Shown here one piece after another: positions 33,318 through 45,800 of a stretch of 64,000 bases of DNA. The position numbers and the translations under genes are program-made. The notes beneath the pieces were generated by a model. That model did no database searches and was not told where the DNA came from. It saw nothing but the letters and a program-made list of their open reading frames with translations. Positions within the stretch are counted from its first letter, which is position 1, and the number at the start of each line of letters is the position of its first letter. The stretch is from Dendrophyllia cribrosa (Eukaryota > Cnidaria > Anthozoa > Scleractinia > Dendrophylliidae): contig JAJLRJ010000009.1 in NCBI GenBank assembly GCA_024195265.1, positions 29,454,710-29,518,709 on the forward strand. Reading direction: 5' to 3'.

Positions 33318-36300
33318 TCAATAATCTATATCATCGTAAAGAGACATGACGTCACGATCCTCATCGTCCTCAACCTTCGCATGCGCAGTAGGCGTAGTCT
33401 TTGCTGCGCCAGCTTTCTGAGCCTTTACAGCCTTTGAAGACTTGGCAACAGGACTGTTGTTGTTACTTTTGTTCTGTTCGTGGCAGTCAGCAGTATTTTT
33501 TCCCTTTGTCAGAAAACGTAGAAGTTTCCTCTTTGGCTTTTCAGACTGTACATCATTTTGCGCAAGTGACTCTTTCTTCGCTTTGTCTTTCTTCCTAGGA
33601 CAAAGAATTTTTCTTAGCTTTTTCTCCGATGAAACCTCTATAATCTTAGATTCATATCTCTTTTTCTCAATCAGCTTTTGCGCGGGTTGTTTTCCTTTTT
33701 GGGGAGTTGTTGCTTTTTCTTGCAGTTCTGCAGCTTTTTGTTTGTTATCGTGTTCAGCTTCAGGTTTCGTACTGGTATTCAAAGTTCCGTGCTCTAGTTC
33801 ATCCTTATCCAGTTCATCGTCCGCTTCATTAGCATGTTCTGCCGCGATTCGCTTATTGGTTCGTCGTTTGCGACGGCGCTTTCCTTTCTTTGATCCTTTT
33901 TCGGGCAATTCTTCCGGTTCTTGTTTCAGGGCAGCACAACTTTCCTCAGTCCCCTGAACTTGGGTCTCAGTGGTGCCTTCTTTGTTCTCCAGTTCCTCCA
34001 ATGTTCCCCAATTTAGATTTGTGTCTACTTCGTAATGGTCGTGACGGCTGAATCTCACAAAATTAAATCTGTTAGCATTTTTATCATCATTTTGTACTTT
34101 AACACAGCAAAACGTATCAGAAAATGATTTTCTCGGCGAAATACATTGCAAGTCTCGACGGCCATAGATGTCTTCTTCATCGGATAAACCTTGCCTTCCG
34201 TCTGCAAGCTTCCAATCCGTTCCACTCATTTCATCTCGGAAACTTTGATCTTCGACGTTGCTTGAATATCCATCTTCATTATTCGCGTCGACAATCTCCA
34301 GGTTAATTTCAGATGCGGCTGGGTTTTCATCTATATAACTGCTATTTTGTGGTTCATCGTAGTAAGTAACTGCGCGGGGAGATAAGGGGAGATTGGCACA
34401 TGGCTCGTCATCCGGGCTTTTAAATTCAGTGGCACTTGTTGTCAATGCTATTTCCGAAAGAGCGTGGGCCTGAGCCTGACGCATGCTTTCAAGCATTATT
34501 TGCTCGTGCCAGTCTCCTAGTTTATCAACTGTTTCTTTTTGAGTTTCTTTCTCCAAAGGGACCAGGAATTGAGTCTCGTGTGCAGCAACACTTTTCTCAT
34601 CGCAGTCCATTACGTTTGATATTCCTTTACTGGGGTCTCTTTGCGAAAAGATCGTGGTCTGAGTATCTTTGTCGCCCCAATCCCAAACCCTCTCTGAATT
34701 TCCTTCGGTTGATTTCTCTCTCTCAAAAGAGACATGGGGCCGAGTGTCGTATGCGATGACACCTGATTCGTTCTGGTCTTCGACGTCCTTTGCTATTAGC
34801 TTAGTTTCTCCCTCCAAAAAGACCTGGGCACGATTGTCAATTTCATTGACAATCTCCTCCTCGTCCACATTTGCCCACCCCGAAAAGGCCTGGGCATGAA
34901 CATTGTGCGAATTGACACTATCCTCGTCCCAGTGCCAAACGTCTTCTGCCATTTCTTCGTCAGTTAATTTGCTACCAACATTAAATTCCAAGCCACAGTC
35001 TTTTTTCAAGAATCTTGCACTCGCAAGTTTTGTAGCGAGATTTTGACACAGCTTGAAAATTTCTTCAACAACACAAGAATATGAATATGGTTCTCGATCT
35101 AAACGCAAGTCTCTTTGATACTTGTTTAGAGTACAAAGCACAGGGATACTAACAATACCAGCTGCACCAGCAACGACAATAGCTATCACACCTCCGCCTA
35201 AAAGAAATAGAAAATTTAAAGATTATTTTTCTTAGAAATACACTATAGATCACTGTGAAACAGAGTGACAGGCTGGGGCGAGAGTGACCGCGCATTGGAC
35301 TGTGGGATCGTAAAGGCGCCAAACCTTGCAGTGTGGCGCGCAGTGTTTCTTGGCAAATTCAATGAAGCTGTTCTTAAGTTCGTCAAAATAAAATCAAAAT
35401 AAAACGTTCCATAGTTAAATGCGCGGCCACTTGTCCCAGGCTGGCACTCATTTCAAAATGGGCTATTTCCGAGCTGCTTTAGAGCAGTTTTCAGTTGAAT
35501 GTGATAAAATCAATGCCAAACTAATTATTCTAGCCAATTACAACAGACGTGGACAATCCAATGCAATTTGGGGAGCAGCGATGGCGCAGTGGTGAGAGCG
35601 CTCACCTAGATCCCATCAATGTGGCCCGGGCTCGATTTCCGGACTCAGCGTCATATGTGGTTTGAGTTAGTTGTTGGTTCTCGTTCTTACTCCGAGGGTT
35701 TTTTTCTCCGGGTACTCCGGTTTTTCCTCCCTCCTCAAAAACTAACATTTTTAAATTCCAATTCGACCAGGAATTTTTAGAGGGCGACCCTAATTAACCT
35801 AGAGTTAGCTTGGTGCCACCCTCTTTAAAAATTGTTATTTAATTTAATGCCGGAACCAATCAGAACTCGAAGCAACGCACATTAGCAAGAGAAAATGATC
35901 TTGACACAAGTACATGTAGCCAAGGGCGGAAAAATGCGTGCGAGCAAGCTGCGATTGATTCTTGTGTCTACCGGTTGCGTAGCAACCGTAGACACTATCC
36001 CAGAAGCTGTGTAAGTCCGTAATGTAACAATGGAATATACGTGACAATGGAATTATAAGTCAACAGTGGAATATTCGGAGAGTTTTTCGGACAGTGTTCG
36101 AACAGTTTTCGAATCTCTGGAGACATCTCAGTGATGTAGTCGTCGCAATCGATCCTGGTCGGTCAGTCATCGGCAGTTTACGTGATTCTTCGTCAGTTTT
36201 CGACTTACTATACGTTGCGTCCTTTGGTTCGCATGTGCTTTATACTTCAACTTCAACCTGTGCGGCTTCGCTTGTGCTGGATTTTAAAATTTTCGATGGG

Positions 36301-39189
36301 GAGGCATACCACCAGACTCCCCTAAAAATGCACATCTTCTCACTTCTTAGCTTATTTTTATGCATTTCTGGCCATCTATACCCCCACAGCCGCTCCATAA
36401 AAACAAAACCACGCATAATTCTTACTTATTGCTAATCATATTCGTTGCAGTCTAACAACTTCGAAACATTGCCTAGATCATATACAAAAATCTGAGGATA
36501 CATCACGAGTTTCAAAAACGCGATTCGCGAAATGCTTTTTCAGAACACCGAAAACAGTGAAATAAAGAAAAAACGACCGCGAGTCGTGATCGGTAGTCGT
36601 ACACCCTCTTCACCACCCTGTATTCTGGGCTTAATTTTCAATTCCTGAACATTCCAAGTTTACCACCAGTAGACACATGTAGTCGTTGACTACCTATTTT
36701 TGCTTTACTTCTGATTGGTTAAGAAAGTGGCGCATTTGTATCGCCTCGGGCAACTCTTACGCTTCTTTCGTGCTCTCCAAACTTCCCACGTGCTCCATAA
36801 CTCGATAGTGCACAGCTAAAAGCATGAACCAATTGTTAATTATCAAATTATAAAGCGTAACAACCCAAACAAAGTAAGTGCGAAAACACCTTTATGCGTT
36901 CATTTAATAACGAGACCAACAATATAGAACACGTTTGTTGGGACAAATCTCAATAACTTAAACCTCAGACAAAAATAAAACCTTCGGCGCATTTCGGAGG
37001 TTTCTTGCTGGTGTATGTGTAAAAAAGCTGATGTCATAGTCGAGAACAATAAATGTAAGTATAAAATGCCAACAAATATTCAGAATTTTTAATGTTAGAA
37101 TTCTTTATTTCCTTGTCGGCTTACGCTACACTTACGACGCAAGGAAACGCACAAGCATAGCAACAAGAAATTTCCGTGTAACCGGTACAATGCAAGCATA
37201 AGCGCCTTGTGCTTGCGTTATTCCGGTCTACACGTGCGACACAACGACGCAAGCATAAGTACAAGCATAAGAGATTAAAATGATTTTGCTTTTTATTGTG
37301 CTTGTGCTTTCTGCGGCTTGTGTCACCGCGTCGCACATGTAAACCATGACAATGCCGGTGAGATAAACACAAGCGCAAGCAAAGAAAACAGAAGAAAACA
37401 GTCAAAAGTTGTTAGCATACATTCTTTGTCCGCCACGATGAATTCAAATTTGGCGCCAAAAGGCAGTCGTGACAAAATTTAATGCTTCTGTGCCTGCGTA
37501 TGTCACCTTATGCTTATTCTTATCTCACGTGTAAACATATCTTTGTGCATCCTTTATGCTTATGTTTGCGTCGTAAGATGATGCGATGGTGTGCCTTTTT
37601 AAAACCTTTATCATTATATGTAATCCATAGCCTTGAACGATAAAAAAAATTGTCTTTTTTTGGAAACGATGTCAAAACAGAATGGAACAGTTATTTGTGT
37701 GCCAACAGCGAAAACGAATGAAACGTTTTGAGAACGTATTTTTTACTGAAAAATCTCTATTTTCATATGGAAATGAACGAAATGTATACAGGTCGATGAG
37801 ATATCCTGCACGTCAAAAATAGAAGGCGTCTTCGCGCTGGCTAACCCGTGAGATATATCTGCGTTTTCATCGAAGAACAAAGCTTGCGCTCTGATTGGCT
37901 AAGGCAAACCAGCAAATGAGTGCATCATACAGCTTCATGTTAAAGGAACCCTGTCCCGCCGACGAAATAACCAACTTTTTGGTCAACCTATTTCCACGTT
38001 ATATCACTTAATGCCACCAAATAATTATATATAACTTAATTTAATAAAACTATTCTATATATAGAGCAAAACAGAAACAGTGGTTTGGAGATAAAGTGCA
38101 GGATTGCAATGGTGGAAGTGAAATTCATTAAAACAAATTTGATTTCGTGACAGGCAGTAAAACAATCCAAATTGCCATTCTTATGGAATTTTGACTTTTT
38201 CAGACTTTATTTTGTCTCCAGTTAATTTTTCTTTGCTTTCTTCACTTTTGGCATTTTTTCCTTCCTAATTCAAGATGATGAAGTAAGCTTGAAGCAAGCT
38301 CCTGGCCATAAACATGAAGACACGATATATCAGCCGGGAATAAAATTCCTTTCAATTTCTGGTACGGAGAAACATGACAAAACTTTTAGTCTAGTGTGAT
38401 TCGCTGCAGTATTTTGAGTTGAGGCTACAAAAATAAACTTTCTCTGAATCGATTCAGACGGATAAGTAAGCTAATAACGGAAAGAACGAAGTTTCCATTT
38501 CAATACTTGATGAACCTTGCATGGAAACTGTAAACACATCTTTCAATTTGGTAGAAATTGAAATTTTGTTTTAATAACGACGAGTCTTGAAATATGAGTA
38601 AGGAGCTAGAAATAATAAAAACAAATTATATTTTAGCTTGCAAAATGGATAAACAAATAGTTTTATCGATTAAGAAATACTGTCATAACTTGCAAAAATT
38701 TATAAACTTACTACGACTAAAATATTTTTTACCAGCAATCAAAGGAATGGCGATCGTTGCTGCTGCAGTGTAACCACATATTTTAAGCACTTGTTTGACA
38801 ATCTTGCTTATCCTGGTTCTCGACTGCGATTCCTTTGCATTGAATAATGTGTTGTTTAAATCGTCACTTTCGTCGCTTGTCGACTGTTCCTCAAGGCGAA
38901 GAAATGCTGCATTGTTCTCGTTTTTCTCGTCTAGTTGCCTGGCAATCCTTTGAGCAAGATCTTCAACGCTCATTGTCAAACTCACTTCAGTTGAGCTCAA
39001 AGGTGACGGCAGCTCTCTGTGTTCATGGTGCTGTTTTTGTGTACTTTCAGGAACATGCAATCCAGACTCGCTTGAATCTCGTGGTACTTGCGGTTGTAAA
39101 GAAATTTTAACATTGGGAAAGTCTCTTATGGTTCTGTTATAATTCTGAATTAGGCTCACAAATTCAACCGGAGAATGGTGGTTTTCCAT
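33318..39189 (-). CDS. Unrecognised two-exon gene, 785-aa protein with hydrophobic hairpin and acidic/basic tail
   Basis: Exon 1 is 39189-38712 (ATG at 39189; MENHHSPVEFVSLIQNYN...), with donor GTAAGT at 38711. Exon 2 is 35197-33318 after acceptor TTTCTTTTAG; joined phase 1 gives FSR-S-GGVIAIVV and 785 codons before the stop. The intron is about 3.5 kb. Residues 137-183 contain two hydrophobic stretches (ICGYTAAATIAIPLIAG and GGVIAIVVAGAAGIVSIPVL) split by KKYFSR, exactly at the splice: a possible membrane hairpin. The rest is polar and probably disordered: degenerate repeats rich in W, D and E (about 240-400), a basic cluster (KGKRRRKRRTNKR), Lys-rich stretches, and an acidic end (DDEDRDVMSLYDDIDY). 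I recognise no family and assign no function. The length of the open frame, strong splice sites and AATAAA 90 bp after the stop support a real gene. Confidence 0.68.
35481..36880 (+). mobile_element. MITE family A copy 5, split by insertions
   Basis: Family pieces appear in order: AGAGCAGTTTTCAGTTGAAT (35481), AACCAATCAGAACTCGAAGC (35853), TGCGTGCGAGCAAGCTGCGA (35935), TTACTTCTGATTGGTTAAG (36705) and AAAGCGTAACAACCCAAAC (36852). A SINE fills 35570-35850 and another segment about 35965-36670. Confidence 0.6.
35570..35850 (+). mobile_element. tRNA-derived SINE nested in MITE A
   Basis: A-box-like GGCGCAGTGGTGAGAGCG (35583) and B-box GGCTCGATTTC (35629-35639), then a tail with CTCCGGGTACTCCGG and an AT-rich 3' end. 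Unlike the SINE at 14150 in its tail, so a different family. Confidence 0.75.
37110..37585. repeat. Repeat-rich segment with inverted 'ACGCAAGCATAAG' units
   Basis: CTTACGACGCAAGG near the left and GTTTGCGTCGTAAG near the right suggest inverted ends; ACGCAAGCATAAG and its complement recur at least four times. Probably a decayed MITE. Confidence 0.5.
37940..38339. mobile_element. Foldback MITE, 'GGACACTGTCCC' family copy 3 (decayed)
   Basis: Begins TTAAAGGAACCCTGTCCCGC; the interior matches the complement of 17679-18080 (TTCCACGTTATATCACTTA; GAGCAAAACAGAAACAGTGG). The right end is eroded. Confidence 0.65.
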
Positions 39190-41068
39190 AGGGCCAAAAA
39201 AAGTTTCTTCTTTATCACTGATCGGTGTTCTTGTTATACGCTTTCAATCATAGCCAGGAAAATGCTAGGATTACAAATTGACTGAATATTAACTGACCTA
39301 AGAGCCGTTAGACAGTTTAAAAAGTTTAGGGAGACCGTTAGTATATTTTATGACGCGCGTAAACATAACGCGCGCGCATTAGAAACCGACGCGAATCAAA
39401 TGGTAACGGTCGGTAACGAGTGTTCAAATTTGAAGAGAGCTCAACCCTGCGTGACCACGAGAATGAGAACGTCACATAAATAAATGCTCTTCACGTGTTT
39501 TTTACACTTTGGTACTCTTCTTTGTCCTTTTTAAAAGGAATAAAAACAACACGGACACCTCGTTAAAAAGGTCGGTTTCCGTGGACCCTTCGCTTCGGTG
39601 TCCGTAGTAACGGGGTTTGACTGTATTTCTGATCCTTTTTTCTTTTCACTTACCTGAAATTTCTCTCTCAGGTTTAGCATCGTAAAAGATTTGTTTGAAT
39701 CCCCGCCTTCGAAGTTGAAGACTAACTCACATAACCGACCGTTATCAGGCAGGGTTCACAACTCCAAACTTTACCTGCCGCGCGTAACTCCGCTGATCAA
39801 CTGGACGCGCATTTTTCTCGTAGTTTATAGTTTTATAAGTATATCAAACACTTTAAAAGGATGTGATTCAGTTTTAAAGTAATGTTTTCCTTGGCAATGA
39901 ATTCGTGAATAAAGAGTTTAGTGTAATGGTGGTGGAGTGACACACGAACACGTGGTTTTACAACCGAGTTGACAAGCCTGGTGATGTTACACGGTAACAT
40001 CAAGAGCAGTAGTAATTAAAGAAATCAAAGGCTCCTATCAGCCAACTCGTAAATACCAAACGCTCTAAATAAAAGATTCTGCACACCTTTGGATACTCCC
40101 CTCTTCTAGGCATTTTCGTCCAACTCCCCATCCTCCAACGCTGTCTCCATGCATAAGGCAGGTTATAATTACATGTTAACAGCCGATGGAGCGATCGAGT
40201 GAAATTGTTCAGAGGCTCTAACCTCTAAACAATTTTACTCGAAACGGAGTCGCAATTCATGCAGGTTTTGGAAATGCCATCTTGAGGACAAACAGTTTTG
40301 CAAATAGACCGCGCAAGTTTTTGGCAAGTTAAAAAAAAAGCTATTTCAATAAAGTCTTGCGTGCACTCACACAAAAATAAACAATAATGAAGCAACTCGC
40401 TCTTACCAAACGGTAAAAACGTTGCGTCGATTTGCGCGAATTAGTTCAGTAAATCAGATCAATGAAATGAAAAAAAAATGACACGCTGAGCTAATTATTG
40501 TTAAATGGAAAAAGACTTTTACGAGTCTTAAGAAACTGTGATACCACGTTTATGCATTCCAACAATTTGGGCTTTTAAAGTCCATAGGCGGCGGAGCAGG
40601 GAGGCAGGGGGAGCAGGGGGGCTGAAGCCCCAGCCCCCTCTCGACGACTCAAGAACTACTTTTATAAAGAAGCATCATGAAGCAGGATCGTCTGAACAAC
40701 TGTCTACAGTATGCATTGTCACAAATCGATAACGGACACACTGGACACTGTTAAGATTGCAAAGAGGTTTGCCTGTGCCAACGAACTAGGCAAAGGACAT
40801 TTTAGGAAATTTGAGTAGAGGTATGCGCTTGGCTTGGTGTACCCCCCCCCCCCCCCCCCCCCCCAACACCCACGTTTCAAAACTCTCCGCCGCCTCTTAT
40901 TAAGTGCGCATTTACTCTGACCAAATTGTTACATTTTTATTTAGCTCATTGTAAAAACAAGAGGACAAATACAGCATTTCTTTAAAAAAGTCGCAGCTGG
41001 GGTTTCATGTTTTTAGCGCGTTCGTAAAACTCTGGCCGATTTCAGCCTCAAAGCACGTTCTTATAAAT

Positions 41069-41420
41069 CAAAGGGCTCTAAGAGCCATCTCGTGAATACG
41101 AAACAATGTACGGTTAGAGTCCACAGATCGGTTTTAATTTTCAGACTGAGTTTTAAGTCAAAGAATTAAAGAGTAAAACACATTAAAACGACCAAAACAT
41201 CTCAGCGTGACATAAACATGCATTGTGTAAAACGAGACTGTTTAGACAACTAGATGACGTAATTACACTGGGGAATTAAAAAAAATACTACAGCAATCAT
41301 CTTTTAACGCGTAATACACAGGGGAATTAAAAAAGTTTACAGATGATGGAACGAGTGAAAATTTGCAGATGTCTCCGTATACTATATCTCGTTCAACGCT
41401 TCGCGTATTCACGAGATAAA
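41069..41420 (+). mobile_element. MITE family B copy 3
   Basis: AAAGGGCTCTAAGAGCCATC, ATCTCGTGAATACG near the start and CGTATTCACGAGAT at the end; about two units of the internal repeat that is expanded at 6340-6576. Confidence 0.85.
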
Positions 41421-42466
41421 AAAGGTTCTCTTTTTAAAACAATGAGTGTAGCTTTAATAAAGTAATTTCGAAATGTCCTTATTTCGCCTAGAATTCCTCT
41501 GCGACGAGGCCAGAAGTTTTGTTTTGCTTTATTTTATATTACTACAGTGGAACTATAAGAGACCTTTTACTGTAGCCTGTTTCAGGCATCTTGGTTAAGT
41601 TGGAAGCGAACGAAGGAGATCGCCAGCTTCCTAAGGTCCTTGCCTTTTTCTCCGCTCGCAATTTTCCCGTTGCATCGCTCCTCACTTTCTGAACGCCTAG
41701 AACAAGCTTCCTTTCAAATACCATTTATTTTTTTTATTTTTCGTCCTTATGTATGTGTCTGTTTGAAATGGATATCAATGAAAAATATTTTAGTGAGTTT
41801 AAATAAAAGGAAGAAATTTGATGTCTGTAAACATTCTCAGCTCTTGTGGAGTGCATCTCTATCTGTGCTTACATTGTCGAATTATGTTGAATGCAAAACG
41901 GTTTAAACTATATATCAATAAATAAATGTTCGTGTTGACAAGAATTACTATATCATGTCTTCGTCTCCAAAGACATCACAACTTAACTGTGTATCAGGGT
42001 CAGTACACAATACTACAGTACTATGCACATGACTCTGAAGATAACTTCTGCTCCTGAAGTTTATCAACAAGTCAACCAATATCTGCAACACACACTCATG
42101 ATCACACTAGACAGATTACTGAGCCTCTCTATGGATATTTACACACATTAATTTCGTCGCTTCCTTTCTAAATATCAGCGCCGATTTTTCAAGCTGAATC
42201 GCATTTTCAGAATTTTGCTCAGTGCCTACTAAAGTTCAGCTTATCCCCCCCCCCCCCCCTCCCCCCACCCGATAGTAAAGTAAGTTTGAATTCCCCAATG
42301 CAGTGAATATTGTCATTGATGATGACAAAAAAGCTAAAAAGATGACAGAGCATTTCTTTACAGACAGTTTTGATTATTTTTTTCCCAGTTCTGGCACTGA
42401 CCTACTTATTTCTTTCTGACCCTGGCAATCATTTGCAAATGATCACTCCTGAACTGAGATTGTCAT

Positions 42467-42472
42467 TTTATT
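42467..42472 (-). other. Candidate ASB-like gene polyadenylation signal
   Basis: AATAAA on the - strand, about 360 bp after the stop at 42831. No closer hexamer was noticed. AT-rich context makes chance occurrence possible. Confidence 0.3.
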
Positions 42473-42570
42473 GATAGTGATCATCGTGACTTCGATTTCT
42501 TTGGAAACACCATAGAGGGCACATTACTGACTCCCACACCTAATCTCTACTCTCAAGTGTGTCAAAGAAA

Positions 42571-42697
42571 AATCCCAAATTTCATTTTGCAAAATATTGG
42601 AAAACAAATGGTACCATGCAAAAGTACTGCCAAAGAGGTTTCATTTGAATGGTCACACCATAGGCCAGTTTTAGTAGACAGACTCAAAAGTTAGAAC
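42571..42697. repeat. Dispersed repeat, copy 1
   Basis: AATCCCAAATTTCATTTTGC ... TTTCATTTGAATGGTCACACC ... AAAAGTTAGAACTAC. The same order occurs at 43841-43976, inside an ASB-like gene intron. Confidence 0.7.
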
Positions 42698-42830
42698 TAC
42701 ATATGTATATTACATGTCTCCATATTTCACTCTTGGAGTGTATATATGAATGGTCAAGCGATCACAAAACTGATACTACTGCCTTCCAACTATTTCATTT
42801 TGCAATGCTTGGTTGTATTCAATAACGTTT

Positions 42831-45800
42831 TTAAAGCAAAGACTGCTGCAGGGTCAGTGGTATTGGTAGTTCATGAATTCTTTTAAGGCCTCTAGTTCCC
42901 AGGATTGCTCTGAGTGTCCAACAGCACAGCTTCAGTAAGCTGGATGGGTTCTCTGTAATGAAGAAATAGGAAAATGTGAGACAAATTTCAAAAATGAAAA
43001 AAGCATTGAAGATACAGTGTCCTAACAATGATCATTTTTCTGATGCACACATGATTCAAATATGTTTTATTTTGCAATCTGAATGATGATTGCCCAAGTG
43101 GTCCATACATGTAAGTGGTGCATAAAAACTTACTTTGTGCCACTATAAATATTGTTTCCCCAGGTTTTTACCTTTGGATCAGCCAAAAATTAACGCTTTC
43201 TAGAAAGGACAAAAAATTATTGATATTTCAACATTTATTGATATTTCAACATATAAACATAGTAGTAATCACAGATTAAAAGAGTACATTCGATGCCGGG
43301 AGTCTGAGCACGAGAACGAAAGTGAGGCCTGGAGTGGGTACCAGTTTGGGGGCTAATTAGATATTGACCAAATTCTCAAAAAAGCCTGCCTTCACGAGAT
43401 TAGAAAGCATTCTCCTATTGTCGAGGATTTTGCAAGTTATAAAATGTAGATGACAACAAACCTTCCTGATCCTGCAGGAGCTTTTCACATGCTGGGTGTT
43501 TGTGAGCCCTGTCCCTTGCCGTTTGCCCGCACTTGTCTTTGATGAACACGTTTGCACCATACTTTAACAACAGCTTCAAATTCTCTAATTTACCAAGTTG
43601 GGAGCAGTAATGTAAAGATGTGGCATAGTTCCAACTTCTTGACGAAATATTTACTGATGCTCCCATTTCCACAAGCATCTTTTCAAGGATAAAAATGAGA
43701 ATAGCATGTGATCAGTGGAGTCTGTGGAGGAAGCTTGTGGTTAACTGCAATACAGCTGAAAAATGATGATGGCCGTCATAAGTGACTGAGTGAAATTAAC
43801 TCTTTAACTCCCAAAAGTGCTAAAAATGAAAATTCATTAAAAATCCCAACTTTCATTTTGTACAATATTGAAAAACAAATGGCACCATAGAAAAGTTATG
43901 TCAAATGTCAAAGAAGTTTCATTTGAATGGTCACACCACAGGATTTTGTCAACGGATTCAAAAATTAGAAGTACACCACATTATTGTCTCAATAATTAAT
44001 TGACTCTGAAGGAGTGAAAGTGTTAAAGCAATAAACATCTTGCCATATCCTAGTGGTTGGTAAAAAAACTCTCAGTGTTTTTTTAGTCAGTGACTTAAAG
44101 TGCACCTAAACCCAAAATTGTTTTTTCACTTAATCAACTCTATGTACGTTGAAAAGTTGAATAGTTAAATTTTTCTTGTTTTTAACGTTGCGTTAGTGAA
44201 TTATAGAGGTTTGAATTTACAAAATGTTAATAAGATGACGTCAAATCAAGACTCATTTATTATACAACTGGTGAACTACTTGTTTCCACCTCCAAGTAAT
44301 ATTTTTTTTTACAAATCAATTGACTATTAACAGTTTTTATTTAGTATTTCTTAAATTGATTATCCTTAAGCTGCAAACTGCGTATTGTGAATTGAAGTAG
44401 AAATAATGGTTAAGTCTTGACTTGACGTCATCTAATAAGCATTTTGTAAATTCAAATCTCTATAACTCACTAATGTGATGTTAAAAACAAGAAATATTTC
44501 ACTACTCGACTTCTCAACGTACATTGAGTTGATTAAAAGAAAAAAATTGGGGGTTAGGTGCACTTTAAGGCTCTTGCTTTGGGTCTCATATGTGCAAAAT
44601 GAGGCTGCGATAACAGACATATCAAGCCTGCAAGTGAGGAGGGCAGAGTGGATGTTAGACAATTTTTTCTCCATCAGGAATTTCTGGAATGGGACTGAAT
44701 GTACTCTGGTTGGTGAAATATTCAATAGTCAGATGATGTAAAGAAACAAACCCTCAAACAAAGGACATCAGATGGGCAGAGGCTGGAATGAACTGAATGA
44801 GAAGAACACAGCACCCAAACACTTGTGATGACTAGCTACCATGACAATTTCATTTCAAATTAGTGCCCTCCTCGACAAGCACACCCCCCCCCCCTTCCCC
44901 CCCCCCCGTTTGTGCTCCCAAAATAACTGATACCGATAATTAAGCTTCCCAGGGGCTCATTCGAGTCCTAACGGTAACAGTACCCCTATGGGACAAGATA
45001 AAGAACATAAATTAAGTAAATCAAATACCAAGAAATACCAAGAAATGATATTTTACTACATGTAGCAAAGTTATTAGGCTTTGAAGAAGCTGGCTCTGCA
45101 ACAAAAGTAGCCAGTTGAAAAATAAGGAAAAGCCTGTTGACTTTTAGCGACTATTAGATGGTCATCTTTACTGTAGTTGCCGGCCATTATAGCCGGTGGC
45201 TGGCTAGTAATCACAGCCCTGTGTAGTTTAATAACTGGGTAGATATGTATACCTTTACAGATCGGTGGCCATCAGGTGCATTTATACAAGCATGATGTAA
45301 AGGGGTGCAACCACTTTGGTCCATAGCATCTAACTCACATTCTGTGTTTGTCTTATAAAACAAAAGAAACCGATTTATTAAAAAGGCAAAAGTTGAAGGT
45401 TACAAAAAAAGAATACCACACTTTCCGTATAATTAGTGTGAAAAAAGCCAATGTTTTTTATCCAAAACCGTAAGCTCCCTTCACTTACCAAGAGTTCTAC
45501 ACAGCTTTCATGAACTTCTGAACATGCGATATGCAGTGGAGTTTGTCCGCGACTGTTCCTAACATTTACACAACTACCAGCTTCTATAAGTATCTTCAAA
45601 CAGTCGGTCTTTCCCTCACGGGCCGCGATGTACAAAGGTGTCTCAGGAAACTTTGTATTGAGATTAGCACCTGCTGCGACTAATCTCTCAACACAGTCTT
45701 TATGACCGGCATAAGTTGCCACCCACAGAGGCGATAAAGCCGTCTGTACACCGATCCCGTTCACACATGCTCCTGCTTCCAGCAATAATCTTAGGCAGTC

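Larger units (their letters stand above)
39190..42830. other. Intergenic DNA between the unknown gene and the ASB-like gene
   Basis: Contains the unknown gene's promoter side, a short hairpin at 40195-40255 (GAGTGAAATTGTTCAGAGG / CCTCTAAACAATTTTACTC), a C-run at 40840-40864, MITE family B copy 3 and the 3' flank of the ASB-like gene. No gene supported in 39190-42460. Confidence 0.5.

Noticed and set aside
33442..33957. 171-codon open frame on the + strand
   Set aside because: It is antisense to the Lys/Glu-rich exon of the unknown gene; its Ser/Phe/Leu-rich translation is what the reverse of such codons gives.
35575..35645. Possible tRNA gene
   Set aside because: Same reasoning: tRNA-like promoter head of a SINE, not a functional tRNA.
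36094..36435. 113-codon + frame
   Set aside because: It lies within the segment that interrupts MITE A, with no homology, no splice context and no start context.
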